Source of the DNA: Eleginops maclovinus
Taxonomy: Eukaryota > Chordata > Actinopteri > Perciformes > Eleginopidae
Assembly (NCBI RefSeq): GCF_036324505.1
Contig: NC_086358.1
Coordinates: 6,206,768-6,270,767, forward strand
DNA: 64,000 nt
Direction of reading: 5' to 3'
Shown in pieces: positions 14,504 through 42,100 of this stretch (position 1 is the stretch's first letter; the number at the start of each line of letters is the position of its first letter). The notes below the pieces were generated by a model. The model worked only from the letters and a program-made list of their open reading frames with translations. It had not been told where the DNA came from and did not search any database. The position numbers were made by a program, and so were the translations under genes.

Positions 14504-17500
14504 CATTTCGTCCAGAGCATAGCGCAGTAAGCCATGCTCGTAAAGGATGAAGAACCTCCTCTGCCATTTCTGCATTAAACACAACAAAGAAATGCTTGAA
14601 TTACTCACATGGTCACAACGCAGATATCATAACAGCTAATTACATGAATGATGAAGCAACATGTTGTAATGTGCAAGCCTTTAGTGTTGTTTTTAGAAGC
14701 TGTTGCTTTTTATACATTAGCCAACCCTAGTTATGAACGTGCTTACACAGTTAGAAATACTGATGGATATTTAGTTTATAAAGCCAGATGTTTTAAATTG
14801 GATCAGTAAATGAATCTGCAAATTATCCAATTTACTTCTTGAATGTTATATACTGCACTCCTCAGGGTATAAACACTTGGCCGCTATACTGGGGCGCAAA
14901 CAAACAAACAGTAAATGCATAAGGGCTGGCGCGCCTTTGGGAAACGGTTGCTATCCAGTGGCATCCAAGTTCTTGGCACACATTCAGCATTGACTGCATC
15001 ACATGTTTACCCGGCATTCAGGAAGTCAAGATTAGTTTACTTTTAAATTGTATGAGGAAATAAAAGACAATAGACAGAATACAGTAGGTAAAAGCCCCGT
15101 TTGGTTTGACTGTAGCGTCTCAGGGGATTGAATTTGTCTTACTGAGGTGAAGCCTATCATATTTTTTAAAACTCATATAAAAGGAGACATTTCATTTCTT
15201 GGATAGAATTAGGCTGAGATTAGAGGAATTGATTAAATTACAGTTTTTATTGATGTCCTCTCTCTTTGGCTTGATGATCTCTCCACTGCCCCCCTCTTAT
15301 CCTAACACGCCGTTTTGTCTCAGTATTAAATATCCCTGGCTCCGATTCCAACTGAGGCAAATCCATGAAATATTAACAAGTGTTTTGTAACCTAAAAGGC
15401 ATCTGAAGGTCTCAAAAGGGGTGCTGATAAGCGTCACAAGGGATGTTAAAAAGGTCACTGCAGTCATATCCAGTAAAAGGGTGATAGATTTCTGTCTCAC
15501 TGTGTTTTTGATGAACATTTACAACCACAGGTCCACAAACTGGTCCTAAAACATGACTCAGCCAACACGTCAGCTCTTTTTTCTCTGTTATTTGTTTGTT
15601 GGTCAGTCAAAACATGGTCCAACCTGCTCACCTCAGCACAACAGGCCCCCAATTATACACAGCGGGGAAAAGCCGATTGTAAGAATAGGCAGAGCACATC
15701 AGTGGTATGTCAAAGCAGCAGCAGCAGCCTGTTGACAGTAGTTGAGTGGAAGGATCCAGAGGTGCTTTTCCCCCCCAAAACCCATATGGAAGCTATCAGT
15801 GTGGCTGTGAGAACTGGGACTTTTCCTTCCTTCTCCTCCCCCACATTCCCACTACTCCTCTTTGGGATGCACCACCACAGTATAATCTGGGAGCTGATAA
15901 AGGAAGTGGTGCAACAGAGCACGTCTCCCATTACATGATGTTACGGGGGACCAGGAGTCATGAAATAAAGTCAATACCAGGCTCATTATTGCTGGATAGT
16001 GTGGATTCTTCTGATAGGGGGGGGTGGCGAGCCTTCCACAGGACACTGCTGAAACATCTACAGGAGTCACAATAACCAGACCTCCTGTTTGTTGGATATC
16101 CTTTGAAAGCATAACAGAATTTAAAGACGGGCCAATTGCCTTTTTCCACTTGTGTGGCCTTTTGAGAAGCCATAATATTCTGAATAATACGCATCTTGTA
16201 CTCAAAGATGTTCGACACAAAATCCTAAGTACTCAACCTCTCTTGGCACGAGCAAAAGCTATAGACATTGGGTCAAAGCAAGATTTGTTTTCCTTCCTAA
16301 AGCACCAAATGTTTAAAGTCAAAAAGAGCTGATTAAATAAAAAAATCTCCCTTCCAACCATAATCAATTTCAAGTTCAGCAAAGGCACCACTTACCCGAG
16401 ATCTGTGTAACGGATTGTCAAAGTTTGTTCCCTCCGGTGCCAGCAGCAACCATCCTCCATAAATAGGTTTTGCCTGATGACGGAAAAACATTAAGGTCAT
16501 TCAAACAACACCAAAGCAGCCACTTTAACACATTGATTATCTGTTTAATTGTGCACATTTGAACAGTTTGTAGCTAGAACTGGAGGATAATAGTTCAGGG
16601 TTTATATTGTGCCCAGTATCAGACAGGATTACACACGCACAACACAGATTGTGGTTCAACTTTGGAAGGTGTGTATTAGTCACTAGCTCTCTTGAGTAGA
16701 CTGCAGGCTACATTCTCCAGCTGGCTTTATTCCAGAGCGCCATGCTGCCCTGGGAAAATAAAAAGGAAAGGCTAACACACATGATTTTCCCCTCTGATCC
16801 TCTAAGTGGGTGGACTGGTGGGTGGAGGGGGGCAGCGAAGAGGCAGAAGTTAGCAAGAAAAACAGTGGAAGAGAAACAGGAGAGAGAAGCAGAGGTTGAG
16901 AGCTTTTGTGGCTCCAGATTTGCAATTCAAACTGAGAAATGCAAGTTGGCCTGGCAGTCTCTTAAATTGTTCTGGAACGTTCTTGAACACTGACCATTGT
17001 AGTAGTCAGCATTTGTTTGCAGAGCCAGAAAAAACCCTGCATAACCACTGCAGGGGTTTAGTGCAGCGGGCCAATCATTATACTAAATATGTTTACAAAT
17101 CTCACCTACACCTAAAGAGCTTAACAAATAAAGTACCTTACGTAATCCCACTGCACGCCCAAGTCTGTGGAACAACAGTCTACAAATCAATTTGGAAAAG
17201 CTTTGACATTTACAGCCGCCTGGCACCTCTCTGTCGTTCTACCAGTGGTTTTGATTACAGTCATAACTCCATCCCATGTAAAGCCAAGTATAATCCATCA
17301 TTAAATACTCTTTCGCTTTGACTGTAGGAGGTACAGCACATTTCTCAGCTCAGTGACTTTGTAAACAAAATGTCATAATAGGACATTTGAAATCGGAAGT
17401 CCCAACCTGTAACCTTGATAAGTCAAGAGTTTGTGTAGACTTGCAACTTTTGGAACACAACCTGAGAGGTGACGCATAAGAGTTGCTAAGGCTGTGTTTT

Positions 17501-19216
17501 GGCAAAAATAATACGGATATCACGGTACAGGGATAACTAATCAATCTCGGGAATATATTGCATTTGAAAGAACACACACCCATTTACGCTTCTTCCTGTC
17601 TCAGTTTACATTGGAGTGGAAGATTCAAATTAATAGACTCATCACTCCCATTTAGCGGATGGGGGTTTGAACACACCACAGAATAGGCCACTGTCTTAAC
17701 ATGTCTTTGCATTGCGACCAATTATTCAAAATCTGGGATTTGATAACGGTATCCCAAAGCAAATTGCGAAACTCTATATTTGTTCACACCCCTAGGAATC
17801 ACACCTTACAGAGTAGACTAAGTTATTTTACGATGGGAGTACAAGAAAGAACAGTAAGTGTTGAAAGGGAATATACGAATACCGGGACACTAGCTTTATC
17901 CAAGTAGAAACTCTGAAACCAAGGGTCCCATCTCTCTTCACATGACCTGACAGCAACCCCAATTGAAAGTCCACAGAAGAGAGAAAAGATGAGATGAATT
18001 TAGGTCATTTTTTACACTTCAGTGGTTCAGTGGGTTAAATGGAGCCATTTGAGTGTGTTCGCGTGTGTTCATGGCCTTTCAACTTCTTATTACCCCACAT
18101 TATAAATCACTGTAAAACTGCAGCAATAGCGTTGGGCTTTGAGGGGCGTATTGGTGGGGAGGCAAAACTAATGCTGGAAATATGCACTGGAAAAGACTCA
18201 CAGGCCTTCAGTATCTTCTTTACACTGGATTCAAACAATGAATAACTTGGCTAGCACATCCTTGGTTTTCAGTTCCTGACCGCCGATGATAACATTTCCC
18301 GGTTGCGGTCATCAAAGGATAAAGTTGTTGGACAGTGGGTCAGAAATTCCTCTGAGGAGGACACATACCCCCAAAAGTATTTCCATCTCAACAGAGGAGC
18401 CATTGGTCATAGAGGAGGAAATTACAGGAAATTGTGGACAATGTCGGCTTGAAGTTAGTCATCACACAGCCATGTCGAAGCTAACGTAAAAAGCATCAGG
18501 GGTGTCATCACACAAACTGCCTGGATACTGGGGACTCTTGATCTGTCCCGTTAAACAGCTTACCAAAAGGCAATGACCACGATAAAGGCCAACAGAGTTC
18601 AGCTGCCAGATGCCACCTTTCACAACCCACCAATGTCAACAACTCGTGCCAGTAGGAAGCATTATTGAAACAGCTTCATTTTGGATTAACATGGCACAGA
18701 TTGTGTCAGTCTCCAATGTTTTTGAACTATCATTGGACATTTGGATAAAACACATAGGATTGGACACCAAACCAACTTTAGACAATGAAATAAAACACTG
18801 ACCCAAAGTAGTCAACAGAAGCAGCTGATAGTAGGCTACTGTGCTGGAAAGCATGGAGCTGGGTGGAGCCATATCTGCATGAATTGAGGTCAATATGTGC
18901 CCTTGGGCAGGAAACTAATTATGTCCAATTAATCTAACCTTTGCACTTCATGGTCTATTGACATATGACTAACCATTTGAAATGTGTACATCAGAAGGAG
19001 GGATACAAACAGTGTTTCAGTGCATCATTAATACAGCATACTTACATAGACAGTCATCACAAGTGTGACATGTTATTTTAAAAAGCATTTGGTCACCTGA
19101 TTCAAGTCTTCGTCGTTCAGCAAATGTGATTCTCTGGGCTTGAAGCAGTTCTGGCATTTGCTTTTGTTAAAAATGTTGGCTTGAAATTTCCGACAAGCAT
19201 TGTCTTTGAGTGACAT
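14504..19216 (-). CDS. mprip: mprip, 5' part: myosin phosphatase Rho-interacting protein (three coding exons, partial)
   Basis: Coding exons read on the minus strand: 19097-19216 (start, 40 codons), 16396-16473 (26 codons) and 14504-14569 (22 codons). All begin and end in phase 0 with GT-AG sites. Exon 1 starts at a good AACC-ATG context and carries the conserved N-terminus with CxxC (NKSKCQNCFKPRESHLL). Exon 2 encodes PIYGGWLLLAPEGTNFDNP, and exon 3 KWQRRFFILYEHGLLRYALD; together these are the first strands of the N-terminal PH domain. From family knowledge, MPRIP is an actin- and RhoA-binding scaffold that brings myosin phosphatase to stress fibres. The rest (end of PH1, PH2, coiled coil) must lie left of position 1; I found no further exon in 1-14503. 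The near-identity to mammalian MPRIP as I remember it makes the assignment firm. Confidence 0.93.
14570..16395 (-). other. Intron 2 of mprip
   Basis: About 1.8 kb between coding exons 3 and 2, with donor CGG|gtaag at its right end and a gcag acceptor at its left end. I see no coding exon, long repeat or RNA gene. Short open frames on both strands have no family resemblance. Confidence 0.8.
16474..19096 (-). other. Intron 1 of mprip
   Basis: About 2.6 kb between the first and second coding exons (donor CAG|gtgacc, acceptor ending tcatcag). No recognisable coding sequence, RNA gene or clear mobile element was seen. Confidence 0.8.
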
Positions 19217-19970
19217 GGTTGACACTTGATGAGTAAAAAAAAAAACACAACTTCAAAAGAGAACTGATGAATCGTCGCAGTCAAATGATTTGGTATGACT
19301 TCTAAAAAGTGTGCAGTCCGTTTTAAAGAGTAACGTAGTTCACCTGTCCTGTGTTACCTGAGGCGGTGAGTAACCCCTCGCTAAGTGGTATCTAACATAG
19401 TCATCTTGTGCAGGGGGGGTTTCGCCTCCCGCAGCTAACTTTTGTTGTTGTGCTCACTAAGAACTTGTCTAGTAAGTCCTTGAAAGCGCAGACAGGTGTG
19501 CACGGTATTTTCCTCAATTGCCTCCTGCAACGAGGTGTTTCTCAGGTGACCCTCCGGGCCTCGAACTCGCTGCAAAGGTCCCGTCAGCCTCCATCGGGTG
19601 GAACGGATCTACCGAGGAGGGAGAGTCCACTTTGGCCCCTCTCTATCTAACAAGTGATACCGCATTCATTGCTCTTGAATCCTTTTAACGCCTCCAACAC
19701 CAACTTTAAAAAACGCCATGGACGCGGCTGTCAGACAGTTGGATCCATAGCGTCGATTCCCCGGTCGTCGTAGCACCGTTTCCCCCCCGGCTCTGGTACG
19801 CAGTCTGAGGTGGATGTTTTCGATGAAAATCCTCGCCTGGGCCAGTCTGTGTAGAGACTGGGAGGTGCTCAATAGAGAGTGAAGTGCTGATTGACAGCAA
19901 CGCCGACCAATCAGAAACGCCCACAACCGAGCTCGTGCGTTAACTGACCAATAGAAAGCCTCGGAATTCT
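19217..19970 (-). promoter_or_regulatory. Probable mprip 5'UTR and promoter with two CCAAT boxes
   Basis: This region lies directly upstream (to the right) of the mprip start codon. Between about 19500 and 19960 it is richer in G+C and CpG than its surroundings. Two CCAAT motifs, at 19907-19911 and 19948-19952, are spaced 41 bp apart and read ATTGG relative to the minus-strand gene, an NF-Y-like pair. No clear TATA box was found. The exact start site and any 5'UTR intron cannot be fixed from sequence alone. Confidence 0.45.
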
Positions 19971-22571
19971 CCAACGCTTTCCCTCAAGCTAGGTGGGCTT
20001 TAAAGGTTCAAGGTTCAGCCCATGATAACAAAAACAACAACTTCTGTGTGAAACTGTGATGTTATCAATGTTAGCCTGAGATAATATTTTTCAGTGCCCT
20101 CTGAAAAGACATAGGTTTATTCAGGGTGCCTCTTTTATGAGTAATAATATTTACTTTGCATGTTTTCTGTTTGGTGTGCTAATCTTTCAAACTGAACTAA
20201 AAAAGCAGAATAAAAATTGGTGGACAGAACATTTCTCTTTCTTTCACTTCCAGAAATTGAACACTGTCAAAAAGTGTTGCCTCAGATGAAAATGATTTAT
20301 GCTGGTTTGAGACTTTACTAGATTTATTTTAATAAACATGATAACATCTTATGATTATGGTTATATGATCTTCCTTCCATAATAATTGCCATAAAATGCA
20401 CTACAGTATGTAAAGATTTGTCCCTCTGTGACCTAGCCTACCAGCCTGAGCCTATATATCACACAAAATATTGTCCAAAACTCTTAATATTTTACCCAAT
20501 TTAAACACATTCCTCAATCGACTCGTTTGATAAGGACAGATGAAAAGCAGGAATGTATTTTACTTAATGATGATTTAATCTGCTTACATCATCCTATACT
20601 CATGGGTCTAGTAAGCCACTATGGAAAGGACCACGATTAAAGCCATGTTTCCACTATAACCACTACATGTTAGATGCAAGTAAAGAAAAAGAATGTTGCA
20701 GATACACTGATAAATACAATCTTTTAAAAAAAAGCTTGGCAAATATTCATGATTAACATGCAAAGCAATCATGAAGTGGTGTTTTGATTCCAGGCTCCAG
20801 AGCACCATCTGTTGGTTTCACAGTGAGTAACTTTTGGAAATGGAAAAAGAAAAAACAAATGGCTTTATGGATACAAATGTAAAGTGATCCGTGAGTTTGT
20901 GATGTTATGAAAATGGTATCATACCGAGTAGGATTTCTTATTATGGATTTTGACTGATATTCTCAATGGTAAGAAAACAATCATGCTGTACTGGAAGAAT
21001 ATTCATCATGACAGTTTCTCTGCACATAATAGAAAGCCAGGTCTGTTGTCTGCATGTCTGTTTTCATGGGCAACTTCCAAGAGTCTTTCTTCTTTTTTTT
21101 CCAAGTTGATGATCCAGACTCCTGGGAGATGCACACAAAGAAAACCTGACATGTGCAAAAATATGGCCTCATCATGCATACACAACCTCATTCTGTCAAT
21201 GAAGAGACATTCATTTGCTCAACTTGGAAGAAGTGCAACACTTTATTTAGGGCGCTTGAGGTGTTGTGCTGGGACAGCAGTGAGAAGGTAACACATACAG
21301 TAAAAAGTCAGGGGAAAACATAAAACAAAACAAAAAGGGTCAAATTCCCCTAATCGTTCAAAAGTTCGATTAGGCACATTCCAGTGATCATTTAGTCACT
21401 CAAAAATGTTGCTTTACAGCCATATGTTAACAATTGTGTATTCAGGAGACAACAAAGTGTGATTAAATAAATAACAGAACTAAAACAGTTTATAGAAGTA
21501 GACATGAAAACATTGTCACATCATTTATCAGAATGACGTGTTATTGACATGAAGACATGTACCTAATCACTGCAGCATACATCAGGTATCATGACGTACA
21601 TTAAAGTGTACTAATAATGATCTACAAAGGCTTTTAATTAAAGACAAGTCAACTTGAGCTAGCCTCACAGCCTTTATGGACTTTAAATTCCATAAATACC
21701 CTCTAAATATATTGCTTGGTCTATAAACATTCTGAACATCTTAAGAAAAAAATTCCAAACCCATTTGCTGAAAGTCCCAAGGTGATGTATTTAAATGTTC
21801 AGTTTAATAGGATACAAAATAGGTTTCCGTTTTTGCATGAGACACCCAGCGATTATTGTCAAAATAGTTTGCGATTATATTATCTGTGGTTCTGCTTTTC
21901 AAACCATATGTTTTAAAATTAAGAAAACTTGAATTTTCAGAGGGCAAACAGAAAATCTTGGAGAAAAAACATTATCAAGCTAACCATTTCTTCCAGTTGC
22001 CATGTGCAATACATCATTTTTAGCATACATTCCCCTTTAAAATGGTGTCACTGATCATAATCCAGAGTTTTGCAAAATAAACAAAATATGAGCCTTTTGC
22101 TAATGATTTGAACTTAACCACTGTAAGCGTTGTGTAAAGCCAATTAAAATATTAGAGGTTAAGATTAGGTGAGGTTGTCTGTATGAGTTATTCTCACAAA
22201 CACAGTCTGGTGCCTGAAGTCAACAATTAACACGTGACTGTCTCTGTTCTTGATGCCACACTTCCTGTTGCATTTAGGATAATTGGAGATTGTAAACATC
22301 TGCATCATCCAATATGAACATATTCCCTAATGAGTTTGGGCTGAAAATATAAAATAATAATGGCTATCTATTAGTGAAGGCAATATAGTAAGTTGAGTTC
22401 TCAAGTTCATTTTTGATTTGACATATTAACAATGTTCCTAACAATAACCCACATAAGGTAACTGGGAAACACAAAAGCGTGCCTAGTTTTTTAGAAATAA
22501 ACGTAAGGGGTCATCAGAACACAATATTTACTGCACATTAACCACGAGTCAAAGCATGCATCAGGCAGCAC
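19971..22571. other. Intergenic region between mprip and ablim1, including probable ablim1 3'UTR
   Basis: Both flanking genes run on the minus strand, so the right part should be the ablim1 3'UTR. A candidate polyadenylation signal for it is TTTATT (AATAAA on the minus strand) at 21242-21247, which would give a 3'UTR of about 1.3 kb. The rest is AT-rich with no recognisable coding sequence or RNA gene. Confidence 0.5.
21242..21247 (-). terminator. Candidate polyadenylation signal of ablim1
   Basis: AATAAA on the minus strand, about 1.3 kb past the ablim1 stop codon. It is one of few canonical hexamers in this orientation between the stop and the next gene. 3'-end reads would be needed to choose among the candidates. 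Confidence 0.35.
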
Positions 22572-36881
<14,310 letters not shown>

Positions 36882-38165
36882 GCTTCTGTCGTCGAGGCTG
36901 TCGTCCGAACAGATCAGGCTGCAGAGTGACACTAGGTGAGAAACCATAAAGAGAATCTCAGGAGGCTAAAGCCCCTTGTTGAAAGTCAGCTGTTACGTTG
37001 CTTTCTAAGACTCTGAGACTGACTCAGCGTGTGTGTGTGTGTGTGTGTGTAAGTTGTGCATCAGGCAGGCAAAGACGCAGGCCTGCCACACACTAAGAAG
37101 ATTAAGTGAAGTGTATTTTTAGCGTTTATCTCCGTGGTAAACACGGGATGTGAGCTCAGGGAAGTCAAAGACAGGTAACCTTTTTTCCAGGGACTTTGAG
37201 ATGCATCCTTCTAATAATCTGGTAATTGGGGCACAATTCTAAGAAGATTATGAACCGTATGGAGCATTCAGTTATGTAAACCTTTACCAGGACTGTACAA
37301 ATCAGAGTTTTCTGTCTGATCCTTTGTTGGATTATGACTGAAAACAATGACCAGTTGGAACATTTCATGACCCTTGCGTCTCTCAATATCAAACATTTGA
37401 TTGTTTTTTTCCCCCTCCTCGTAGGTAATCTACTGGACTGCAGTCTTTAGGACGCTTACTACATTTAACCTGGCACAGGGTCAAGACAGGAGGTAAACTA
37501 AATAGAGTACTGAAATATTTGAGTAGTGCAGCATAATTCAAGAGCAGACCGGGCTGTCTAGATCAGGCGGTCTAATTCGCATTTAATCAAATTTGAATAA
37601 CAAAACTCATTAACGCACAAGCTCTAACCACAACCTATGTGTAAAAATACTGAAATACCCTAACCTATAGGTTTGTTGTCCATACTGTATATAAATACAC
37701 CTTTATTAAGCTATACAGGCTACCAGATAAGTGTTAAAATGACTAAACAGCAATTTACATTTCCATAAATGATACAGCAATACATGTGAATAGGCTTAAA
37801 AAATAAAGGAGAGTTAGTGTATACCTTAAAATTACTGCACTAACTTTTGTTGCCTTATTTGCCTTTAGCTATTTTTAAATAGCCTACATTCTTGCAGTTG
37901 TTGACAGGAGGAGAGATGAAGGAATGCTAGCTCTCCCCAAATACCCACCATGACTTACCAAAGGGTTTCTGATAAACTAACGATTAACAATTGAGGTTAT
38001 TATGATTACTACATGAGCGTCAGTGCATCAGATATGTAAACAGCTCCACCTACTGACCATAATGTGCAAAGAAAAGAGAGCTTTGCAGAGTATTTAGGAG
38101 GAATTACACTGGTGATGCTTGTCAAGGCTATATGCAAGCTACGATTGTAAGGAATAGATAAGAAG

Positions 38166-38425
38166 ATGAAGAAGATTCAACTTTATTGTCATTGCACAGA
38201 GTACAAGTACTAGGACAACAAAATGCGGTCTCTGCATTTGACCCATCCTAGTGTTAGGAGCAGTGGGCTGCCATTATGTACGGCGCCCGGGGAGCAGTGT
38301 AGGTAACCAGTGTCTTGCTCAGGGACACCACGGTGGCACTTGGTCTTTCGGGGACTTGAACTGGTGACCTTCCAGTTCCCAGGCCAACCCCCTATGGACT
38401 TCGCACCACCGCCAGATAATGCAAC
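38166..38425. repeat. Dispersed teleost repeat (SINE- or LINE-tail-like)
   Basis: The text 'caactttattgtcattgcac ... ctgcatttgacccatcc ... gagcagtgggctgcca ... ggcgcccggggagcag ... ttcggggacttgaac' corresponds to a repeat I recall as very common in percomorph genomes. Its GC-rich core contrasts with the AT-rich surroundings. The subfamily is not named here. Confidence 0.65.
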
Positions 38426-39003
38426 ATGCTTAGTTTGGTGCATAGCAGGAAGTATACAGCGGGTTTTTTTAAAACGTTTAACTGAAAACAAAGCTATGAG
38501 CAAACAAAAACACTACAGTGGCGAGCTAGAAAGTAAAATAATGAGCTGTAACCCATTATAAAACTTAACCCAGCCAATAAGTAGATATCAAATGTTTATT
38601 TTTTTTATTAGACGTAACAGCGATATCGCTTGAAAAAAGGTTTTGAACAGCCCTTTTGCTGTTATGGCAACGTAAAATAAATCAAAATCCCTTCTTTTAA
38701 AGGACAAGATAAAATCTACAACTATACAATTACAGAGGAGGTACAAATATTTCAATTTTTCATCAGAAAGTCATTAAAAAAGTGAGTTATTGACATGCAT
38801 GGTAACTTGACATTAAAATGAGCTAGTTATCTCGGGAACGTTCACATTGTCACATATGGCTGTACAGTCGATAGCTTAAGTTTAAAAATGAGGTGATTTT
38901 TTAATTACCTGTAAAACTGACAAATCAGCAATACCTAGTTTACATTTAATAAAATGTATTGACACTATTTAGTTTTAAATAACACTGTAAAAACAAGGTT
39001 TCA

Positions 39004-39009
39004 TTTATT
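39004..39009 (-). terminator. Candidate polyadenylation signal of the mfsd1-like gene
   Basis: AATAAA on the minus strand, about 150 bp past the stop codon at 39157. Further candidates lie near 38596. Confidence 0.45.
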
Positions 39010-39156
39010 TTCTTTGATTAAATGCTTCCATAAACCACTGAAACGCCCAGAGACCGTGTGGAGAAGAGGTGTGGTTTTCACTGAGGTGTGCAATAAAACA
39101 ATTTAAAAAGTGGGTCATTTAAAAAATGCATATAAAAAAGGGAAATGTTCAAAAAT

Positions 39157-42100
39157 CTATGAGTTGATAGAAGGAGATCCAACCACCTCGCCTCCTTCTT
39201 CCTCCTCCTCGCCTTGCTCCTCTTCTCCCTGGGTGAGCGGCTCTCTGTCGGACTCTCTCTCCGCCTGCTCCGACTTCTTGGTTGTCTTGTTCAGGGTCCC
39301 GCCCTGCAGGTAAACAAATATTAACTGAGCACACTGTATCCTGTGGTGGAGTTACCTGACTATACACACACAGTACAAAAAGGAAACAGTAAACAGGCTG
39401 TGTGTCTCACCTGTCTGCGGTCGACAACGTTGAGCAGCACTGAGGTGACGATGCAGCCGATGGTGTTGGCCAACATGAAGATCATCATCCTCTGCCAGCG
39501 CCATAACGGAATTTTAGTTTCACTGGAAAGGAAAACAGCAGCTAAGTTAAAATGCAGAAAGGTGGTCTACCAATATGATCCTAATCTTAAGTAATTCCTA
39601 CCTCGAGTTGGAGCCCAAAATCTGCCCAACGACCAGATTGGACACACCAATCCCGACCATCTGTACGGAGGTGGCCAGACCCATGGCTGTTCCCAGGGTC
39701 GCCTGAGGCACCACGAGGGGGATGGACGGCCACATACTGGCCTGGAAAACAACACAGACTGTCATTCATTTTTTGTTATTGAGTAAGTTATTTTAGCTTA
39801 GTCCTTTTTTTGTTCTTCTGTGTTTTCCTTCATAAGTCGAGCAAAGTACAATGTATTAGCCACCGGCTTTTTCACCTCTCTTTTTTATTTCATGGATTTT
39901 ATAAAGACATGCGTGTGCGAAAAAACTAACTAAACCTGGGATTCACCAAAGTTTTGAATCAATACAAATTGATCTGCCTTAGAGAGAGTGGTCTTTTTAA
40001 ATGTTAAACGATGGTTTTGAGTTCAACTCACAGCAGCGAATGAGTAGGTGACTCCGAGCCATATGGTGGAGACGAGAGGAGGGACAAAGGTGAAGGCCAG
40101 CAGTCCGAACACAGGCAGTGTGAAGATGGCACAGGCCACTGCAAAAATGCCCCGCAGACCCACACAATCCTGGAAGAAAAACAGAAGAGACGTGTTACAC
40201 CAGCCTTTTGTTTTGCTTTCTATGACATACTTGTAACAAGTTAAGATTACAGATACTTACAATGAGAATGCCCACAATGGCGGAGAGGACCAGTGAGCTG
40301 TCATAAACAGCACCGGCGATATAGGCCGCCTCCTTCTGACTGTAGCCATCGTACTTATCCTGAATGAATTTACTGGACAGATAGAAACACAGCTGCATGT
40401 TAAAATAAATAATGATGTAAGAGCAAATGCACAAGGTTCATTTTTAAATAATTTATTTAAATATTCAGCATTCAACAGCAATCTTATCCTTGAAACAACA
40501 CTGAGCATATTGGCATTCAAAACCCATTTTTAATCTGAGAAACATATATGTGTGTATGTGTTGATATCTGTACCTGGCATCTGCAATGAACGGGAAGATG
40601 CCATTGTAGAAGAACATGATGGTGAGAACCAGCAGCCAATATCTGAGTGACAGGAGCTTCACATCCTGAATCCTCTACACAGACACACAAATTAATTAGG
40701 AGTTAATGAACATTCAAACAAAAGAACTACAGCACCCTCGCACTTTATGAATGGTGATGGAAACAGGTTTCTAATTAAAAACATATTGTTCGTACCACTT
40801 TGCGGGACTCCTCTTGGATGGCGCCATCAAGTCCCAGCTGCTTCATTCCGATCTTGTCAAGGCTGCTGACAAGGATCGCGGAAACAAAGCCCAGCAAACA
40901 AAGGAGTGTACCTAGAAAGCATCATGAGAAAATACTCTTACTTAAGCACTGTATTATTATTCACTCAGGCCATAAACATGGTGTTTCTATCCACTTGTTT
41001 TATTAGTACCTACCACCCCAGAGTGTCCACTGCATGCCATATTTTTCCTCAAACTTCTGTGTGAGGAAGAAGTTCAGGACTGAGCCGAGGCGAGAGAAAG
41101 CCAGCGTCAGACCGAACGCCAAGGCCAGCTCCTTCCCTTTGAACCAGAAGGCTGTGATGCGGTTCTGAACAACTGATAAAGATCAAAAAAGCTGTTTAAT
41201 AAGAACACTCCTCTGAGCTGACACCACAACAAATATGTATGTGACTTTAGGAAAAGGGGCCTTACTGCTCAAAGATCCATTTCCTGATCCAAACACCAGT
41301 CGGCCTGTGAGCATCAGTGGCAGCAGATAGGGGGTTCCCTTGAAGTGGGAACCCAATGCAAACAACGACGACCCCAAAACACACAGGAAAGAGAACAGAA
41401 ACACTCCAACTGCAGAGAAAAGGAAAGAGGAATCAATTCGCCAGGAGTTACCATGAATCAGTTGCTTGCTATTAAGATATCATTGACTTACAGCGGTTTC
41501 CTAGTTTGTCAATCATGAAGCCGGCCATGATCACCACTACTGCATTCCTGTTGATAGGAGATAAATTAATCCATTGAAGTTTTCTGATAAGACACTCAGC
41601 AGTATTAACAGTAGGGTCAATGTGCGTGTGAACTTACGTCCAAGCATAGATGGCATAAAGAAGATTGTACTGCTGAGGGTTCATCCCCAGTCCCACCACA
41701 CAGTCCACTGTGCCATTGATCACCGTCACATTGGAACATGTCAGGTTCTGTCAGATGAGAGGCAGCCAGTGATTCATTTATCATCTAGGACAGACTTTGG
41801 AATTATGACAGCAAACCACAATGAGGCTGTTGAGTTAATTTGGGGAAATCTTTTTACAATGATGAGATCTTTAAGACCACTTTCTTACCCCTTGAAACTG
41901 ATCCTGCAAAACACTGGGGATGTCGAAGCAGAAGTAGGAGCCAAATGTCAGAAGACAGTTGAAAAACAGCACCAAAAAGCGGTAATACGCTGTAAAAAAC
42001 AAAACAAACATAAATAGTGTATTATTGTTATTATTATTGTTATTGTATTATAAAAGTAAAATTTCAGTTGCAATGAAAGCGAATGCAAGATGATGGTTTA

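Larger units (their letters stand above)
36882..39156. other. Region between the ablim1 5' end and the mfsd1-like 3' end
   Basis: Both neighbours are on the minus strand, so this holds the ablim1 promoter/5'UTR and the mfsd1-like 3'UTR. Just upstream of the ablim1 start codon there is an acceptor-like gtgtcactctgcag (about 36920), so a 5' noncoding exon may lie here. It also contains a dispersed repeat (about 38166-38425) and candidate polyA signals for mfsd1-like. Confidence 0.5.

Noticed and set aside
15852..16220. Overlapping open frames on both strands upstream of mprip exon 2
   Set aside because: They lie inside intron 2. No conservation is recognisable, and they overlap each other in several frames, as expected of random sequence.
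38166..38425. tRNA or small RNA gene within the GC-rich island
   Set aside because: No clover-leaf could be drawn and no proper A/B boxes with correct spacing were found; it matches a dispersed repeat better.
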